Shown: positions 27,301 to 35,394 of the stretch, piece by piece
Numbering within the stretch: the stretch's first letter is position 1
Layout of the letters: each line of letters begins with the position of its first letter
DNA from: Arthrobacter sp. Soil736
Lineage (GTDB): Bacteria; Actinomycetota; Actinomycetes; Actinomycetales; Micrococcaceae
DNA: 64,000 nucleotides
Direction: 5' to 3'
Assembly (NCBI RefSeq): GCF_001428005.1
Contig: NZ_LMSB01000023.1
Span: 152,953 to 216,952, forward strand
Program-made: the position numbers and the translations under genes
The notes under the pieces: generated by a model
Told to the model about the DNA's origin: nothing
Database searches by the model: none
What the model saw: only the letters and a program-made list of their open reading frames with translations

Positions 27301-30300
27301 CGAGGTCAAGGTGCGCCCCGGCCGGCAGATCGCCGTCGACGCGACCGGAAACGACACCGACCCCGACGGCGACCTGATCCGCATCCTCAGCGACGGCATC
27401 GAAGCGGACGCCGCGCTGAAGGCGGAGGTCAGCAAGCAAAGCGGGCGCATCATCCTGCAGGCCCCGGCCGCCGAAGGCACCGTCAACGTCCGGTACACCG
27501 TTGCCGACGAGCGGGGCGCCTCCGCGCAGGCTGCCATCCGGATGGTGGTGGACAGCAAGGTCCCGCTGCAGGGGCCCATCGCCCGGGATGACCGGGTGAC
27601 CTCGGCCCAGACCCTGGGCAAGACCGCCGTCGACGTTCCCGTCCTCAAAAACGACGAGGATCCGGACGGCGTGGGCGAGAACCTGAAAGTGACCAGCGGA
27701 ACCGAAACGGCCCGCCCGGGTCCGGACGGCAACGTGCTCGTCGAACTGACCGAGCAGCCGCAGCTGGTGCCTTACACGGTTGAGGACGTGGACGGCAAGA
27801 CGTCCACGGCCATTATCTGGGTGCCGGGCATCGGGCAGCAGGTGCCGACCCTCGCCAAGGACGATGTGCTCGAGGTCGTCGCGGGCCATTCCGTCACCGC
27901 CGACCTGGCCGAGTGGGTGAAAGTGCGCGAAGGCCGCTCGCCCCGCCTGACCCAGATTGACCGGATCAAGCTTATCGGAGGGGACGGCGCCGACCCGGTG
28001 GCGAACGGCGGCACCGCCATCAAGTACACCGCAGGCAAGGATTATGTGGGCCCGGGGTCCATCAGCTTTGAAGTGACGGACGGCACCGGTCCCGATGACC
28101 CCGCCGGGCTCAAGTCCACCCTGAGCATCCGCACCAAGGTCCTGCCTGACCCCGGCCGGAACAACCCGCCCACGCTGCTGGGCGGCGCGGTGGACGTGCC
28201 GCTGGGCGACTCCGCCGCCACCGACCTGGCGAAACTGACATCCGACCCCGACGCCGACGACGTCCGGAACATGAAGTACGAGGTGCTCGGCGCAGTTCCC
28301 CAGGGCTTCACCGCGGACATTGACGGCGCATCCCTCAATGTCTCGGCGAAGGACGGCGTGCGGCCCGGTGAGGGCGGCGCTGTGCAGGTCAAGGCGAAGG
28401 ACCCGCGCGGGCTGGAATCCGTCGCCACCTTCCGCCTTTCCGTCACTGCTTCCAACCGTGCCAAGGCTGTGGCCAACGACGACGTCGAGGCCGACGCGGC
28501 GGCCGGCAAGCCCGTGACGGTGAAGGTGCTGGCGAACGACTCCAACCCCTTCCCGGACGTGCCCCTCAAGATCCTTGGCGTGGCGACGGAAACGGGCCAG
28601 GGCACGGCCGCCATCGCGGGGGACTCGGTGACGGTCACGCCGTCGGCCGGTTTTTCCGGAACGCTCATAGTGTCCTACACCGTGGCGGACAAGACCGACG
28701 AAGCCTCCCGCTACGCCACGGCCCGGATCCGGCTGACGGTCAAGGACAAGCCGCTGGCGCCCACCACCCCGCAGGCCCAGAGCGTCGGCGACCAGACAGC
28801 CCTGCTGAACTGGACCGCGCCCGCGGACCGCGGCTCACCCATCACCAAGTACACGGTCTACGGCGAGGGCGGCTACCGGCAGGACTGCCCGGCCAACTCG
28901 TGCACCCTGAACAACCTGGTGAACAACACCAAATACCATTTCCAGGTGACGGCCACGAACGACGTCGGCGAGTCCGAGCGTTCGCCGGTTTCGGCTGAGG
29001 TCCGCCCCGACGTCAAGCCCGACACTCCGCTTGCTCCGGCGATGAAGTTCGGCGACAAGCAGCTCAGCATCACGTGGACGGCACCGGCCAGCAAGGGCTC
29101 GCCGGTCAAGTCCTACGATCTTGAGATCTCGCCGGCGCCCAGCGGGCAGAACGCGCAGATCCAGAACCTCACGGCCGCCAGCTACGTCTGGAAGGGCCTC
29201 GAAAACGGCGTTGCCTACAAAGTGCGCGTCCTGGCCCGGAACGACGCCAGGGAACCCTCCGAATGGAGCCCTTACTCCGCTGCGGAAACTCCAGCCGGAG
29301 TTCCCGTGACACCCGCCGCGCCGACAGTTTCCGGCGCCGGATCCGTGGGCAACCAAAGCCAGCTGCAGGTGAACTGGACCGCACCAAACAACAACGGCGA
29401 CGCCGTCTCCGCCTACACGCTGACAACGCTGCGCGGAGGGACCGCCGTCAAGCGCCAGCAGGTGGCCTCCGGAACGTCCCTGAACGTGACGGTGGCGAAC
29501 TCCGAAACCGACTACACCTTCACCGTGTCGGCCACCAACAAGGCCGGAACCTCCGGGACGAGCGCCCAGTCGGCGGCCATCCGTGCTGCCGGGAAGCCGG
29601 GGACAGTGAACAGCGGCACTGTGCGCGCGACGGGCAACAGCGGAGAGCTGGACGTGACATTCACGCCGCTGACCGAAGCCCAGCGCAACGGGTCACAGCC
29701 CGACGAAATCCGCTACCGCTGGTCCACCGCGTACGGTTCGGGCCCGATCAATGCCGGCGGGGGAACCATCACGAACCAGCCCAACGGCAGGGACGTGACG
29801 GTCAACATCATCGCCACATCGATCAAGAACAACGTCTCCGGTGACGCCAAAGCCATCGGCTCGGACGTTCCGTACGGTGCGCCCGGAACGCCGAGCGTCA
29901 CCGGCGAAACGTCTCCCAAGGGAGACCCCCAGGTGCACTGGACGTGGACCGCGCCCAACAGCAACGGGCGGCCCATCAACCGGTATGAGGTCAGTTTTGA
30001 CGGCACCGGCTTCAAGTCTGTGGGCATGAACCGGCAGTACAGCCAGTCCGGCGGCGGCTGGGGTCAGCGGCATACCCTGGCGGTCCGCGCCTGCAACGGA
30101 ACCGACGGGATCAAGGACTGCGGCCAGGCCGACTCCGCAACCTCAACTTCGGGGGCCGATCCCACGCCCCCGCTGACAGAAGTCAGGGTCAAGCAGAGCG
30201 ACAACAACAGCTGCCCGGGCAAGCCCGGTGTCCCGGACCGGTACGACGCTGCGACGCGCAGCTGCGGTGGCAGCGACGCCAACTGGGTGTCTTATTCAGA

Positions 30301-30442
30301 CGGCTGGATCGCCACGCCGTGCTGGGCGGACATCTATAACAACAACGGCCGCTGGTACCTGATGAACGGCGGGCCGCACCAGGGCTGGTACGTCAAGGCC
30401 GTCACGGTGGACGTCAGGGGCCCTGGCGTGGGCCAGTGCTGA
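24338..30442 (+). CDS. Giant membrane-anchored surface protein with Ig/cadherin-like (DNDxDPDGD) and FN3 repeats
   Basis: A 2034-residue protein, first gene of the PFNA-like cluster. One N-terminal membrane segment (about 17-38) acts as an uncleaved signal anchor. Residues 40-360 are a beta-rich, propeller-like region. From about 390 to 1465 there are roughly ten tandem Ig/cadherin-like units marked by LDNDSDPDGD, NDVDPNGG, NDSDPSGG, NDTDPDGD, KNDEDPDG and similar acidic, probably calcium-binding loops. From about 1470 on come several fibronectin type III domains (TALLNWTAPADRGSPITKYT, LSITWTAPASKGSP, LQVNWTAPNNNGD). The end is a Cys/Trp-rich module with about five Cys. The GTG start follows GGGGGAATAATAACGCT. 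It probably reaches across the cell wall as an adhesive or scaffold protein; in bifidobacteria the FN3 gene of the PFNA cluster is a proposed receptor. Confidence 0.88.
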   Translation: MSTLFGRLGLRNRRNKLITGTVFSAAAAALVAGAVIYPGFKTAEVDLNDGGVWVVSKARNAVGRLNYPSRVLDGAVTPASTTFDVLQNAGKVFVDDESGSTLNQVSAANMRLGGDKQLPGSAQVSFGTEVISVTDPAAGKMWAMSPSTVNAFDEESSEPAVAGSQGLVSAVGSDDRIYSADPKTGQVTVTAVDANGEPADAESSTWAGLKGAGDLQLAVVGDQPVVLDAAAGRLFLPGGRELVLADAAEAKLQQSGPASDSVALATPKALLKQPLDGSAAKTVTTGGQGVPAAPVQLGGCVHAAWSGVNKYVRDCANDADDKNVAVPKASASPSYVFRVNRDVVVLNDVNSGNVWLVNQNMQLVNNWDDVVPPKNQADDQDEESADDNTINVLPDRTKPNRPPETKPDVVGVRPGRTTVLSVLDNDSDPDGDVLTASVGSNGPEAGSLEGIHGGSAFQITVPADAAPGTETFDYSAADGRGLSAGGKVTLNVVGPDENRPPAFKRSDPTTLLVEQGKTVSQNILTDWADPDGDDLVLMSATADNEQDQVKVRRDGLLTYQDSGASAGKKSVTVSVWDGQATSTGKVLVNVQPPGALAPVVNADHVTAVVGQDLVIAPLKNDVDPNGGALRLAQVEAGGPAELGPVTDGGTFTFRSRTPGPVYLTYIASNGPQSSQGLIRVDVESGKDTGKPVAVHDVALLPVGGSVLLDPLANDSDPSGGVLVLQSVSLPENATASVSVIDHSVLRITDIAGTKDPFVFRYTMSNGRDSATGSVSVVPVPAPAVVEAPQPKPDEVNVRVNDVVTIPVLDNDTHPQGEKLSVDPVLPQSVPAEDGRSFVSENTLRFIAGSQPKTVRAIYNAVDPQGQKSAAAVTIHILPLEGAENSRPQPRNLTARVVAAGTVRIPVPLDGMDPDGDSVQLTGIDSTPAMGTATAGSNFIDFVAAGDGAGTDSFRYKVVDRQGAVNTGTVTVGIAPRGDTNQKPTPVDDEVKVRPGRQIAVDATGNDTDPDGDLIRILSDGIEADAALKAEVSKQSGRIILQAPAAEGTVNVRYTVADERGASAQAAIRMVVDSKVPLQGPIARDDRVTSAQTLGKTAVDVPVLKNDEDPDGVGENLKVTSGTETARPGPDGNVLVELTEQPQLVPYTVEDVDGKTSTAIIWVPGIGQQVPTLAKDDVLEVVAGHSVTADLAEWVKVREGRSPRLTQIDRIKLIGGDGADPVANGGTAIKYTAGKDYVGPGSISFEVTDGTGPDDPAGLKSTLSIRTKVLPDPGRNNPPTLLGGAVDVPLGDSAATDLAKLTSDPDADDVRNMKYEVLGAVPQGFTADIDGASLNVSAKDGVRPGEGGAVQVKAKDPRGLESVATFRLSVTASNRAKAVANDDVEADAAAGKPVTVKVLANDSNPFPDVPLKILGVATETGQGTAAIAGDSVTVTPSAGFSGTLIVSYTVADKTDEASRYATARIRLTVKDKPLAPTTPQAQSVGDQTALLNWTAPADRGSPITKYTVYGEGGYRQDCPANSCTLNNLVNNTKYHFQVTATNDVGESERSPVSAEVRPDVKPDTPLAPAMKFGDKQLSITWTAPASKGSPVKSYDLEISPAPSGQNAQIQNLTAASYVWKGLENGVAYKVRVLARNDAREPSEWSPYSAAETPAGVPVTPAAPTVSGAGSVGNQSQLQVNWTAPNNNGDAVSAYTLTTLRGGTAVKRQQVASGTSLNVTVANSETDYTFTVSATNKAGTSGTSAQSAAIRAAGKPGTVNSGTVRATGNSGELDVTFTPLTEAQRNGSQPDEIRYRWSTAYGSGPINAGGGTITNQPNGRDVTVNIIATSIKNNVSGDAKAIGSDVPYGAPGTPSVTGETSPKGDPQVHWTWTAPNSNGRPINRYEVSFDGTGFKSVGMNRQYSQSGGGWGQRHTLAVRACNGTDGIKDCGQADSATSTSGADPTPPLTEVRVKQSDNNSCPGKPGVPDRYDAATRSCGGSDANWVSYSDGWIATPCWADIYNNNGRWYLMNGGPHQGWYVKAVTVDVRGPGVGQC

Positions 30443-30526
30443 ATCTGGGAAGCCATCCCATGACGAACGAATGAATCGCTCCGGAATTGCCGGAAATTAT
30501 GTGCCACACAGAAGAGGAACCATCTC

Positions 30527-31498
30527 ATGACCATGACAACCGAGCAGGCCGACTGGTTTGCAGGCACGTTCGAAAAGCTCGTCGCCAACGTGGGCCAGGC
30601 CGTCCTGGGCAAGGCACACGTCATCCGCCTGACGTTCACCGCCATGCTGGCCGAAGGCCACGTGCTGTTCGAGGACGCACCGGGAACCGGGAAGACATCG
30701 CTGGCCCGCGCGCTGGCCGCCACCGTCCGGGGGTCCAACAACCGCATCCAGTTCACGCCGGACCTGCTGCCCTCCGACGTCACCGGCGTGACCATCTATG
30801 ACCAGAAGACCCAGAAGTTCGAATTCCACAAGGGCCCGATCTTCAACAACATCGTCCTCGCCGACGAAATCAACCGCGCCTCGCCCAAGACGCAGTCTGC
30901 GCTCCTGGAAGTCATGGAGGAATCCCGCGTCACCGTGGACGGCACCACCTACGAGGCGGGACGCCCCTTCATGGTGATGGCCACCCAGAACCCGATCGAG
31001 CAGGCCGGCACGTACCGGCTGCCCGAAGCCCAGCTGGACCGGTTCCTGATCAAGACGTCCATCGGCTACCCGGACCACGCCTCCACCGTCCAGTTGCTCG
31101 GCGGCACCAACCTGAAGGACCGGTCCCGCGACCTGCAGCCTGTCATCACCACGCAGGCCGTGGCGGACCTGGCCGACCTCGCGGCCACCACGCACGTGGA
31201 CACCGCGGTGCTCGAGTACATCTCCCGGCTCTGCGAGGAGACGCGAAACGCCCCGGAGACGCGGCTGGGCGTGTCCGTCCGCGGCGCCCTGGCCATGGTC
31301 CGGGCGGCCAAGGTCTGGGCAGCCAGCCAGGGGCGCAACTTCGTCCTGCCGGACGACATCAAGGACCTCGCGGGGGTTGTCTGGACCCACCGGTTCGTGA
31401 TGGATCCCGAGGCCGAGTTCTCCGGTGCCACGGCTGACGCCGTGCTCTCCCGGGTGCTGGCGGACGTCGCCGCCCCTCAGCAGCGCGCGGCCGTCTGA
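30527..31498 (+). CDS. MoxR-family AAA+ ATPase
   Basis: A 323-residue AAA+ ATPase of the MoxR/RavA group, chaperone-like ATPases that work with DUF58 and vWA proteins. Walker A is EDAPGTGKTSLARAL (about 46-60), Walker B is VLADEINRASPKTQSALLE, and sensor-1 lies in VMATQNPIEQAGTYRLPEAQ. The lid domain ends the protein. The ATG at 30527 is followed by a second ATG two codons on; GAAGAGG lies upstream. The gene corresponds to the AAA-ATP member of the PFNA cluster, with the DUF58 gene downstream as its usual partner. Confidence 0.92.
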   Translation: MTMTTEQADWFAGTFEKLVANVGQAVLGKAHVIRLTFTAMLAEGHVLFEDAPGTGKTSLARALAATVRGSNNRIQFTPDLLPSDVTGVTIYDQKTQKFEFHKGPIFNNIVLADEINRASPKTQSALLEVMEESRVTVDGTTYEAGRPFMVMATQNPIEQAGTYRLPEAQLDRFLIKTSIGYPDHASTVQLLGGTNLKDRSRDLQPVITTQAVADLADLAATTHVDTAVLEYISRLCEETRNAPETRLGVSVRGALAMVRAAKVWAASQGRNFVLPDDIKDLAGVVWTHRFVMDPEAEFSGATADAVLSRVLADVAAPQQRAAV

Positions 31499-31564
31499 TA
31501 CGCGGGTTCCGGCCCGCCCCCACCGATCCGACACCACTGAAGCATCGCTAACAAAGGTTCCAAC

Positions 31565-32908
31565 ATGTCCACCGGCACTCCGCTCACCAGGCTTGCTGCC
31601 CGCTTCCGGCCGCCCTTCCGCAAGGACGGCACGCCCTCCGCTAAAGCCAGCCGTCTCCACCGCCCGGACGTGTGGCGCGAGGCCGGCAGCACAGCCGGCC
31701 AGGCGCTGGCACCGGCCTGGGGCGCCGTCCGCCGCGTCTGGGCCCGCCGCGTCCGGCCCGTGCTGTCCGTGGTGAGCGTCCTGGGCTGGTCCGTGCTGGG
31801 GGCGTCAGCCTTCCTTTGGACTGCGGGACAGGCCTACGGCTGGCAGGAAGCCAAGGCCGCGGCGGTCGCTGCGCTGGTGCTCTTCCTCATCGCGGTCGGC
31901 TTCATCCTCGGACGGTCTTCGTATGGCGTCTTGCTGGACCTGGCCCGGACCAGGGTGGCTGTGGGGGACAGCGCCGTGGGAAGCATCGCCGTCTCCAACA
32001 CGTCCGCACGGCCGCTCCTGCCCGCTGACCTGGAGTTGCCGGTGGGCGGAGCGACGGCCGTCTTCCACCTCCCGCGCATGAAGCCGCAGCAGGTGCACGA
32101 GGACCTTTTCACCATTCCCACGGCACGCCGGGCCGTCATTGTGGTGGGACCCGTGCGTTCCGTCCGGGCCGATCCGCTGCATCTCCTGCGCCGCCAGGTG
32201 CTCTGGACCGAGCCGGAAGACCTCTACGTCCACCCCCGGACGGTGGCCCTGGCAGGTTCCGCCGCCGGATTCATCCGCGACCTGGAGGGCATGCCCACCA
32301 CCGATCTTTCCAGTGCGGACGTCTCCTTCCACGCCCTGCGCGACTACGTACCCGGTGATGACCGGCGGCACATCCACTGGAAAACCACGGCCAGGACCAA
32401 CAAGCTCATGGTGCGCCAGTTCGAAGAAACACGCCGGGCCCACCTTGCCATTTCGCTGTCCATCAACACTGACGAATACGCCTCCGAGCACGAGTTCGAG
32501 ATGGCCATTTCCACGGCCGCCTCCATCGGCCGCCAGGCCATCCGCGAGCAGCGCGAACTGGACGTCCTGACCCAGGCGGGCCCGCTTCGCTGCGAAACCG
32601 GCCGCAACATGCTCGATGACATGACCCGGATCGTGGGCGCCCCGCTGCGGAAGACCGCCGTCGACCTTGCCCGGACGCTTGCCGACACGGTCCCCAACGC
32701 CTCCGTCGTCTTTTTCGTGGTGGGCAGCCAGGTGATGCCCGCCCAGCTCCGCTCTGCAGCGGCCTCGGTGCCGCCCGGCGTGCGCAGCATCGCCGTGCGG
32801 CTCGACGCCGGTGCGGCGCCGGCCCGTGCCAACATCGCCGACCTCACGGTGCTGACCCTCGGCGACCTCTCCGACCTTCCCGCCGTCCTCCGAAAGGCTG
32901 CCGCATGA
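31565..32908 (+). CDS. DUF58 domain-containing membrane protein
   Basis: A 447-residue protein with two membrane spans (about residues 66-115) and a cytoplasmic C-terminal DUF58 domain. The defining motif is ALRDYVPGDDRRHIHWKTTA (about 258-277), followed by a vWA-like fold. DUF58 proteins are regular partners of MoxR ATPases and are thought to be assembled or remodelled by them. The first 60 residues are basic and Arg/Pro-rich. Its stop overlaps the start of the next gene by 4 bases (ATGA). The precise role is unknown. Confidence 0.9.
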   Translation: MSTGTPLTRLAARFRPPFRKDGTPSAKASRLHRPDVWREAGSTAGQALAPAWGAVRRVWARRVRPVLSVVSVLGWSVLGASAFLWTAGQAYGWQEAKAAAVAALVLFLIAVGFILGRSSYGVLLDLARTRVAVGDSAVGSIAVSNTSARPLLPADLELPVGGATAVFHLPRMKPQQVHEDLFTIPTARRAVIVVGPVRSVRADPLHLLRRQVLWTEPEDLYVHPRTVALAGSAAGFIRDLEGMPTTDLSSADVSFHALRDYVPGDDRRHIHWKTTARTNKLMVRQFEETRRAHLAISLSINTDEYASEHEFEMAISTAASIGRQAIREQRELDVLTQAGPLRCETGRNMLDDMTRIVGAPLRKTAVDLARTLADTVPNASVVFFVVGSQVMPAQLRSAAASVPPGVRSIAVRLDAGAAPARANIADLTVLTLGDLSDLPAVLRKAAA

Positions 32909-35394
32909 GCCAGGCACCCGGCCTCCGCCCGCGGCGGCAGGCTCCGTCCGCGCCGCCGTCCGCCTTCGCCACCGGCCAGCCGCGGTGGCATTTCCTGCTC
33001 GACGGCGGCGCACTCACCGTCCTGCTGGGGCTGGGCGTCCTCGGGTTCAGCCTGAGCTTCGGCGGCGACCCGTACTACCTCGTGGCGGGGTTCGGCGGGA
33101 TCATCCTCGGCCTCGCCATCGCCGCCTGCAACGCGCATTTCCGGCTTGGCCTCCTGATCACCACGGCCTTGGCGCTCGGTGCCTACCTGGTCCTCGGCAC
33201 CGCCCTGGCGGTGCCCGGAGCCGCCATCGCGGCCGTCATCCCGAGCCTGGAATCGCTCCGCACACTCCTGCTCGGCGTGGTGTTCTCCTGGAAGGACATG
33301 CTCACGGTCGGGGTCCCCGTGGGAACCGCCGGCGGGGTGCTGATCGTCCCCTTCCTGAGTTCGCTCATCGCCGCGGTGGTTGCGGGCGTACTGACCTGGC
33401 GGATCCGGAGCCCGTACTGGCCCCTCCTGCCGGTGCTGGCCCTGTTCGTCACCGGCATCGCGTTCAGCACCAATGCAGGGTTCCTCACCGTGGAAAGGGG
33501 CATCGCCCTGACGGTGGTGGGCATTGCCTGGGCAACGTTCCGCCGGGACTGCCTGCGCCGCACCGACACCCGCAAGGTCTCGGTCAACCGTCCCCAGCAC
33601 GACGCCGATACCGCCGGCCGGGCGCGAATGCGGCGCCTGACGGCGGGGGCCGCCGTCATTGCCGCGACAGTGGGCATCACGGCCGTCGTGTCGCCACTGT
33701 TCGCCGCCGGCGACGAACGCCAGGTCCTGCGGAACGTCGTCGTGCCGCCGTTCGATCCCAAGGATTACGTCACGCCGCTGGCGAGCTTCCGCAACTTCGT
33801 CAAGGACAAGAAGGACGACGCCCTTTTCGTCGTCAAGGGGCTCCCCAAGGACGCCCGGGTCAGGCTGGGGGCCCTGGACGCCTTCAACGGCACCAACTAC
33901 ACCATGGATCCGAACGGCTCCGGCAATTTCAGCAAGGTGGGCGACGCAAAGTCGATCAACACCCTCGCCGATAGCGCGGCATCAGTGCCCACAAACGACT
34001 ACACGCTGGACATCACGGTCGAGGACTATCAGGGGTACTTCGTTCCGGGCGGCAGGAAGACCACCGGACTCAGCTTCGCCCCGGGCTCGTCCAACGCGGC
34101 CTCGGGACTGTACTTCAATTCCGGAACCGACACGGCAGTGACCACCAAGGGCCTGGCCCAGGGGGATTCGTACAGCGTCCAGGTCTCGGACCCCGTGAAG
34201 CTTGAGCATGGCCAGCTGACGCAGTACGACTTTGCCAAGCTCACGCTCCCGGATGCCGCGGAGGTCCCGCCGGTGGTGGGCGCCCAGGCCAACGACCTTG
34301 CGGCCGACGCGCCGACGGCCATTGACCGGGTCCGGCAGATCGAGGCCCATTTCCAGAAGAAGGGCGCCTTCAGCAACGGGCTCATCGCCGACGGGCAGCT
34401 CCCCAGCGTGTCCGGCCACGGCGCGGCGCGCATCCGGGACCTGCTGACGGCCAAGCAGATGCTGGGCGACGACGAACAGTATGCCGTGGCCATGTCCCTT
34501 ATGCTGCGGCATCTGGGCATCCCCTCCCGCGTGGTGATGGGCTTCTACCCGGATCCGAAGAGCCCGGAGAACGGCGCAGGCGAAATCAAGATCCTGGGCA
34601 AGGATGTCCACGCGTGGGTCGAAGTGGCCTTCGACCGGGTCGGCTGGGTCACGTTCGATCCCACGCCGCCCAAGGACAACATCCCCATTCCGCCGGACCC
34701 CGAAAGCAAGTCCAAGCCCAAGCCCCAGGTCCTGCAGCCGCCGCCCCCGCCGCAGGAACCGGCCGACCTCCCGCCGGACTCCTCTCCGGACGCGCTGGAC
34801 GCAGACGAGAAGAAGAACAATCCGTGGCTGTTCTGGGGTCCCATCCTCAGCGCCATCGGCATCGGCCTGATTCCGGTCGGAATCCTGGCCCTGCCGCTGC
34901 TGCTCATAGCCCTGCTCAAGACACGGCGGAGGAAGTCCCGGTTCGCTGACGGACACCCGGCACAGCGGGTGGGAGGCGGATGGAATGAGGTCCTCAGCCT
35001 GGCCACCGACATGGGCGCGGCTGTTGACGGCCGCGCCACCCGGCGGGAGACGGCCGCCGTGGTTGCCGAGGCGTTTCCGGCGACCGGTACCACCACCACG
35101 ATGCTGGCACATCGGGCGGACGCTTCCATCTTCGGGGCGGGCCAGCCCAGCGAGGACGACGTCCGGGAGTACTGGACGATCGTGGACGGGTCGCTCAAGG
35201 AAATGACCGGCACGGTCGGGTTCTGGCGGCGCCAACAGGCACGGTTCTCGCCGCGGTCCCTGCTGGCCGATGCACGGGCCGCCCTGAATTCCCGCGGCGG
35301 CGTGAATTCCCGCGGCGCCCTGAGTGCACGGACTGCCCTTCGGGAACGCTTCCAAGGACGGAACGCTTCCAAGGACGGAACCGGCCATGAGTGA
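32905..35394 (+). CDS. TgpA-like membrane protein with transglutaminase fold lacking the catalytic Cys
   Basis: An 829-residue protein with about eight membrane segments in the first 260 residues, an extracytoplasmic transglutaminase-like domain (about 470-600), a Pro-rich stretch, another membrane span (about 645-670) and a cytoplasmic tail. The transglutaminase core is clear: LMLRHLGIPSRVVMGFYPD, then H569 in DVHAWVEVAF and D585 in TFDPTPP. The nucleophile, normally Cys in GxCxxYA, is replaced: the sequence reads GDDEQYA, with D523 at the Cys position. The domain is therefore unlikely to be an enzyme of the normal kind and may be a binding module. Near the end a 17-bp tandem duplication has changed the reading frame of the last residues. 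Confidence 0.87.
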   Translation: MSQAPGLRPRRQAPSAPPSAFATGQPRWHFLLDGGALTVLLGLGVLGFSLSFGGDPYYLVAGFGGIILGLAIAACNAHFRLGLLITTALALGAYLVLGTALAVPGAAIAAVIPSLESLRTLLLGVVFSWKDMLTVGVPVGTAGGVLIVPFLSSLIAAVVAGVLTWRIRSPYWPLLPVLALFVTGIAFSTNAGFLTVERGIALTVVGIAWATFRRDCLRRTDTRKVSVNRPQHDADTAGRARMRRLTAGAAVIAATVGITAVVSPLFAAGDERQVLRNVVVPPFDPKDYVTPLASFRNFVKDKKDDALFVVKGLPKDARVRLGALDAFNGTNYTMDPNGSGNFSKVGDAKSINTLADSAASVPTNDYTLDITVEDYQGYFVPGGRKTTGLSFAPGSSNAASGLYFNSGTDTAVTTKGLAQGDSYSVQVSDPVKLEHGQLTQYDFAKLTLPDAAEVPPVVGAQANDLAADAPTAIDRVRQIEAHFQKKGAFSNGLIADGQLPSVSGHGAARIRDLLTAKQMLGDDEQYAVAMSLMLRHLGIPSRVVMGFYPDPKSPENGAGEIKILGKDVHAWVEVAFDRVGWVTFDPTPPKDNIPIPPDPESKSKPKPQVLQPPPPPQEPADLPPDSSPDALDADEKKNNPWLFWGPILSAIGIGLIPVGILALPLLLIALLKTRRRKSRFADGHPAQRVGGGWNEVLSLATDMGAAVDGRATRRETAAVVAEAFPATGTTTTMLAHRADASIFGAGQPSEDDVREYWTIVDGSLKEMTGTVGFWRRQQARFSPRSLLADARAALNSRGGVNSRGALSARTALRERFQGRNASKDGTGHE
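35344..35377 (+). repeat. 17-bp tandem duplication at the 3' end of the transglutaminase-like gene
   Basis: GAACGCTTCCAAGGACG occurs twice in perfect tandem (35344-35360 and 35361-35377). Because 17 is not a multiple of three, it shifts the frame. Removing one copy would make the gene end at the TGA of the ATGA that starts the next gene, the same 4-base overlap seen at five other junctions of the cluster. Confidence 0.85.

Noticed and set aside
25560-28740. CRISPR or DNA satellite array
   Set aside because: The periodic similarity is at protein level (Ig-like units of about 95 residues). The DNA units are not near-identical and have no spacers.
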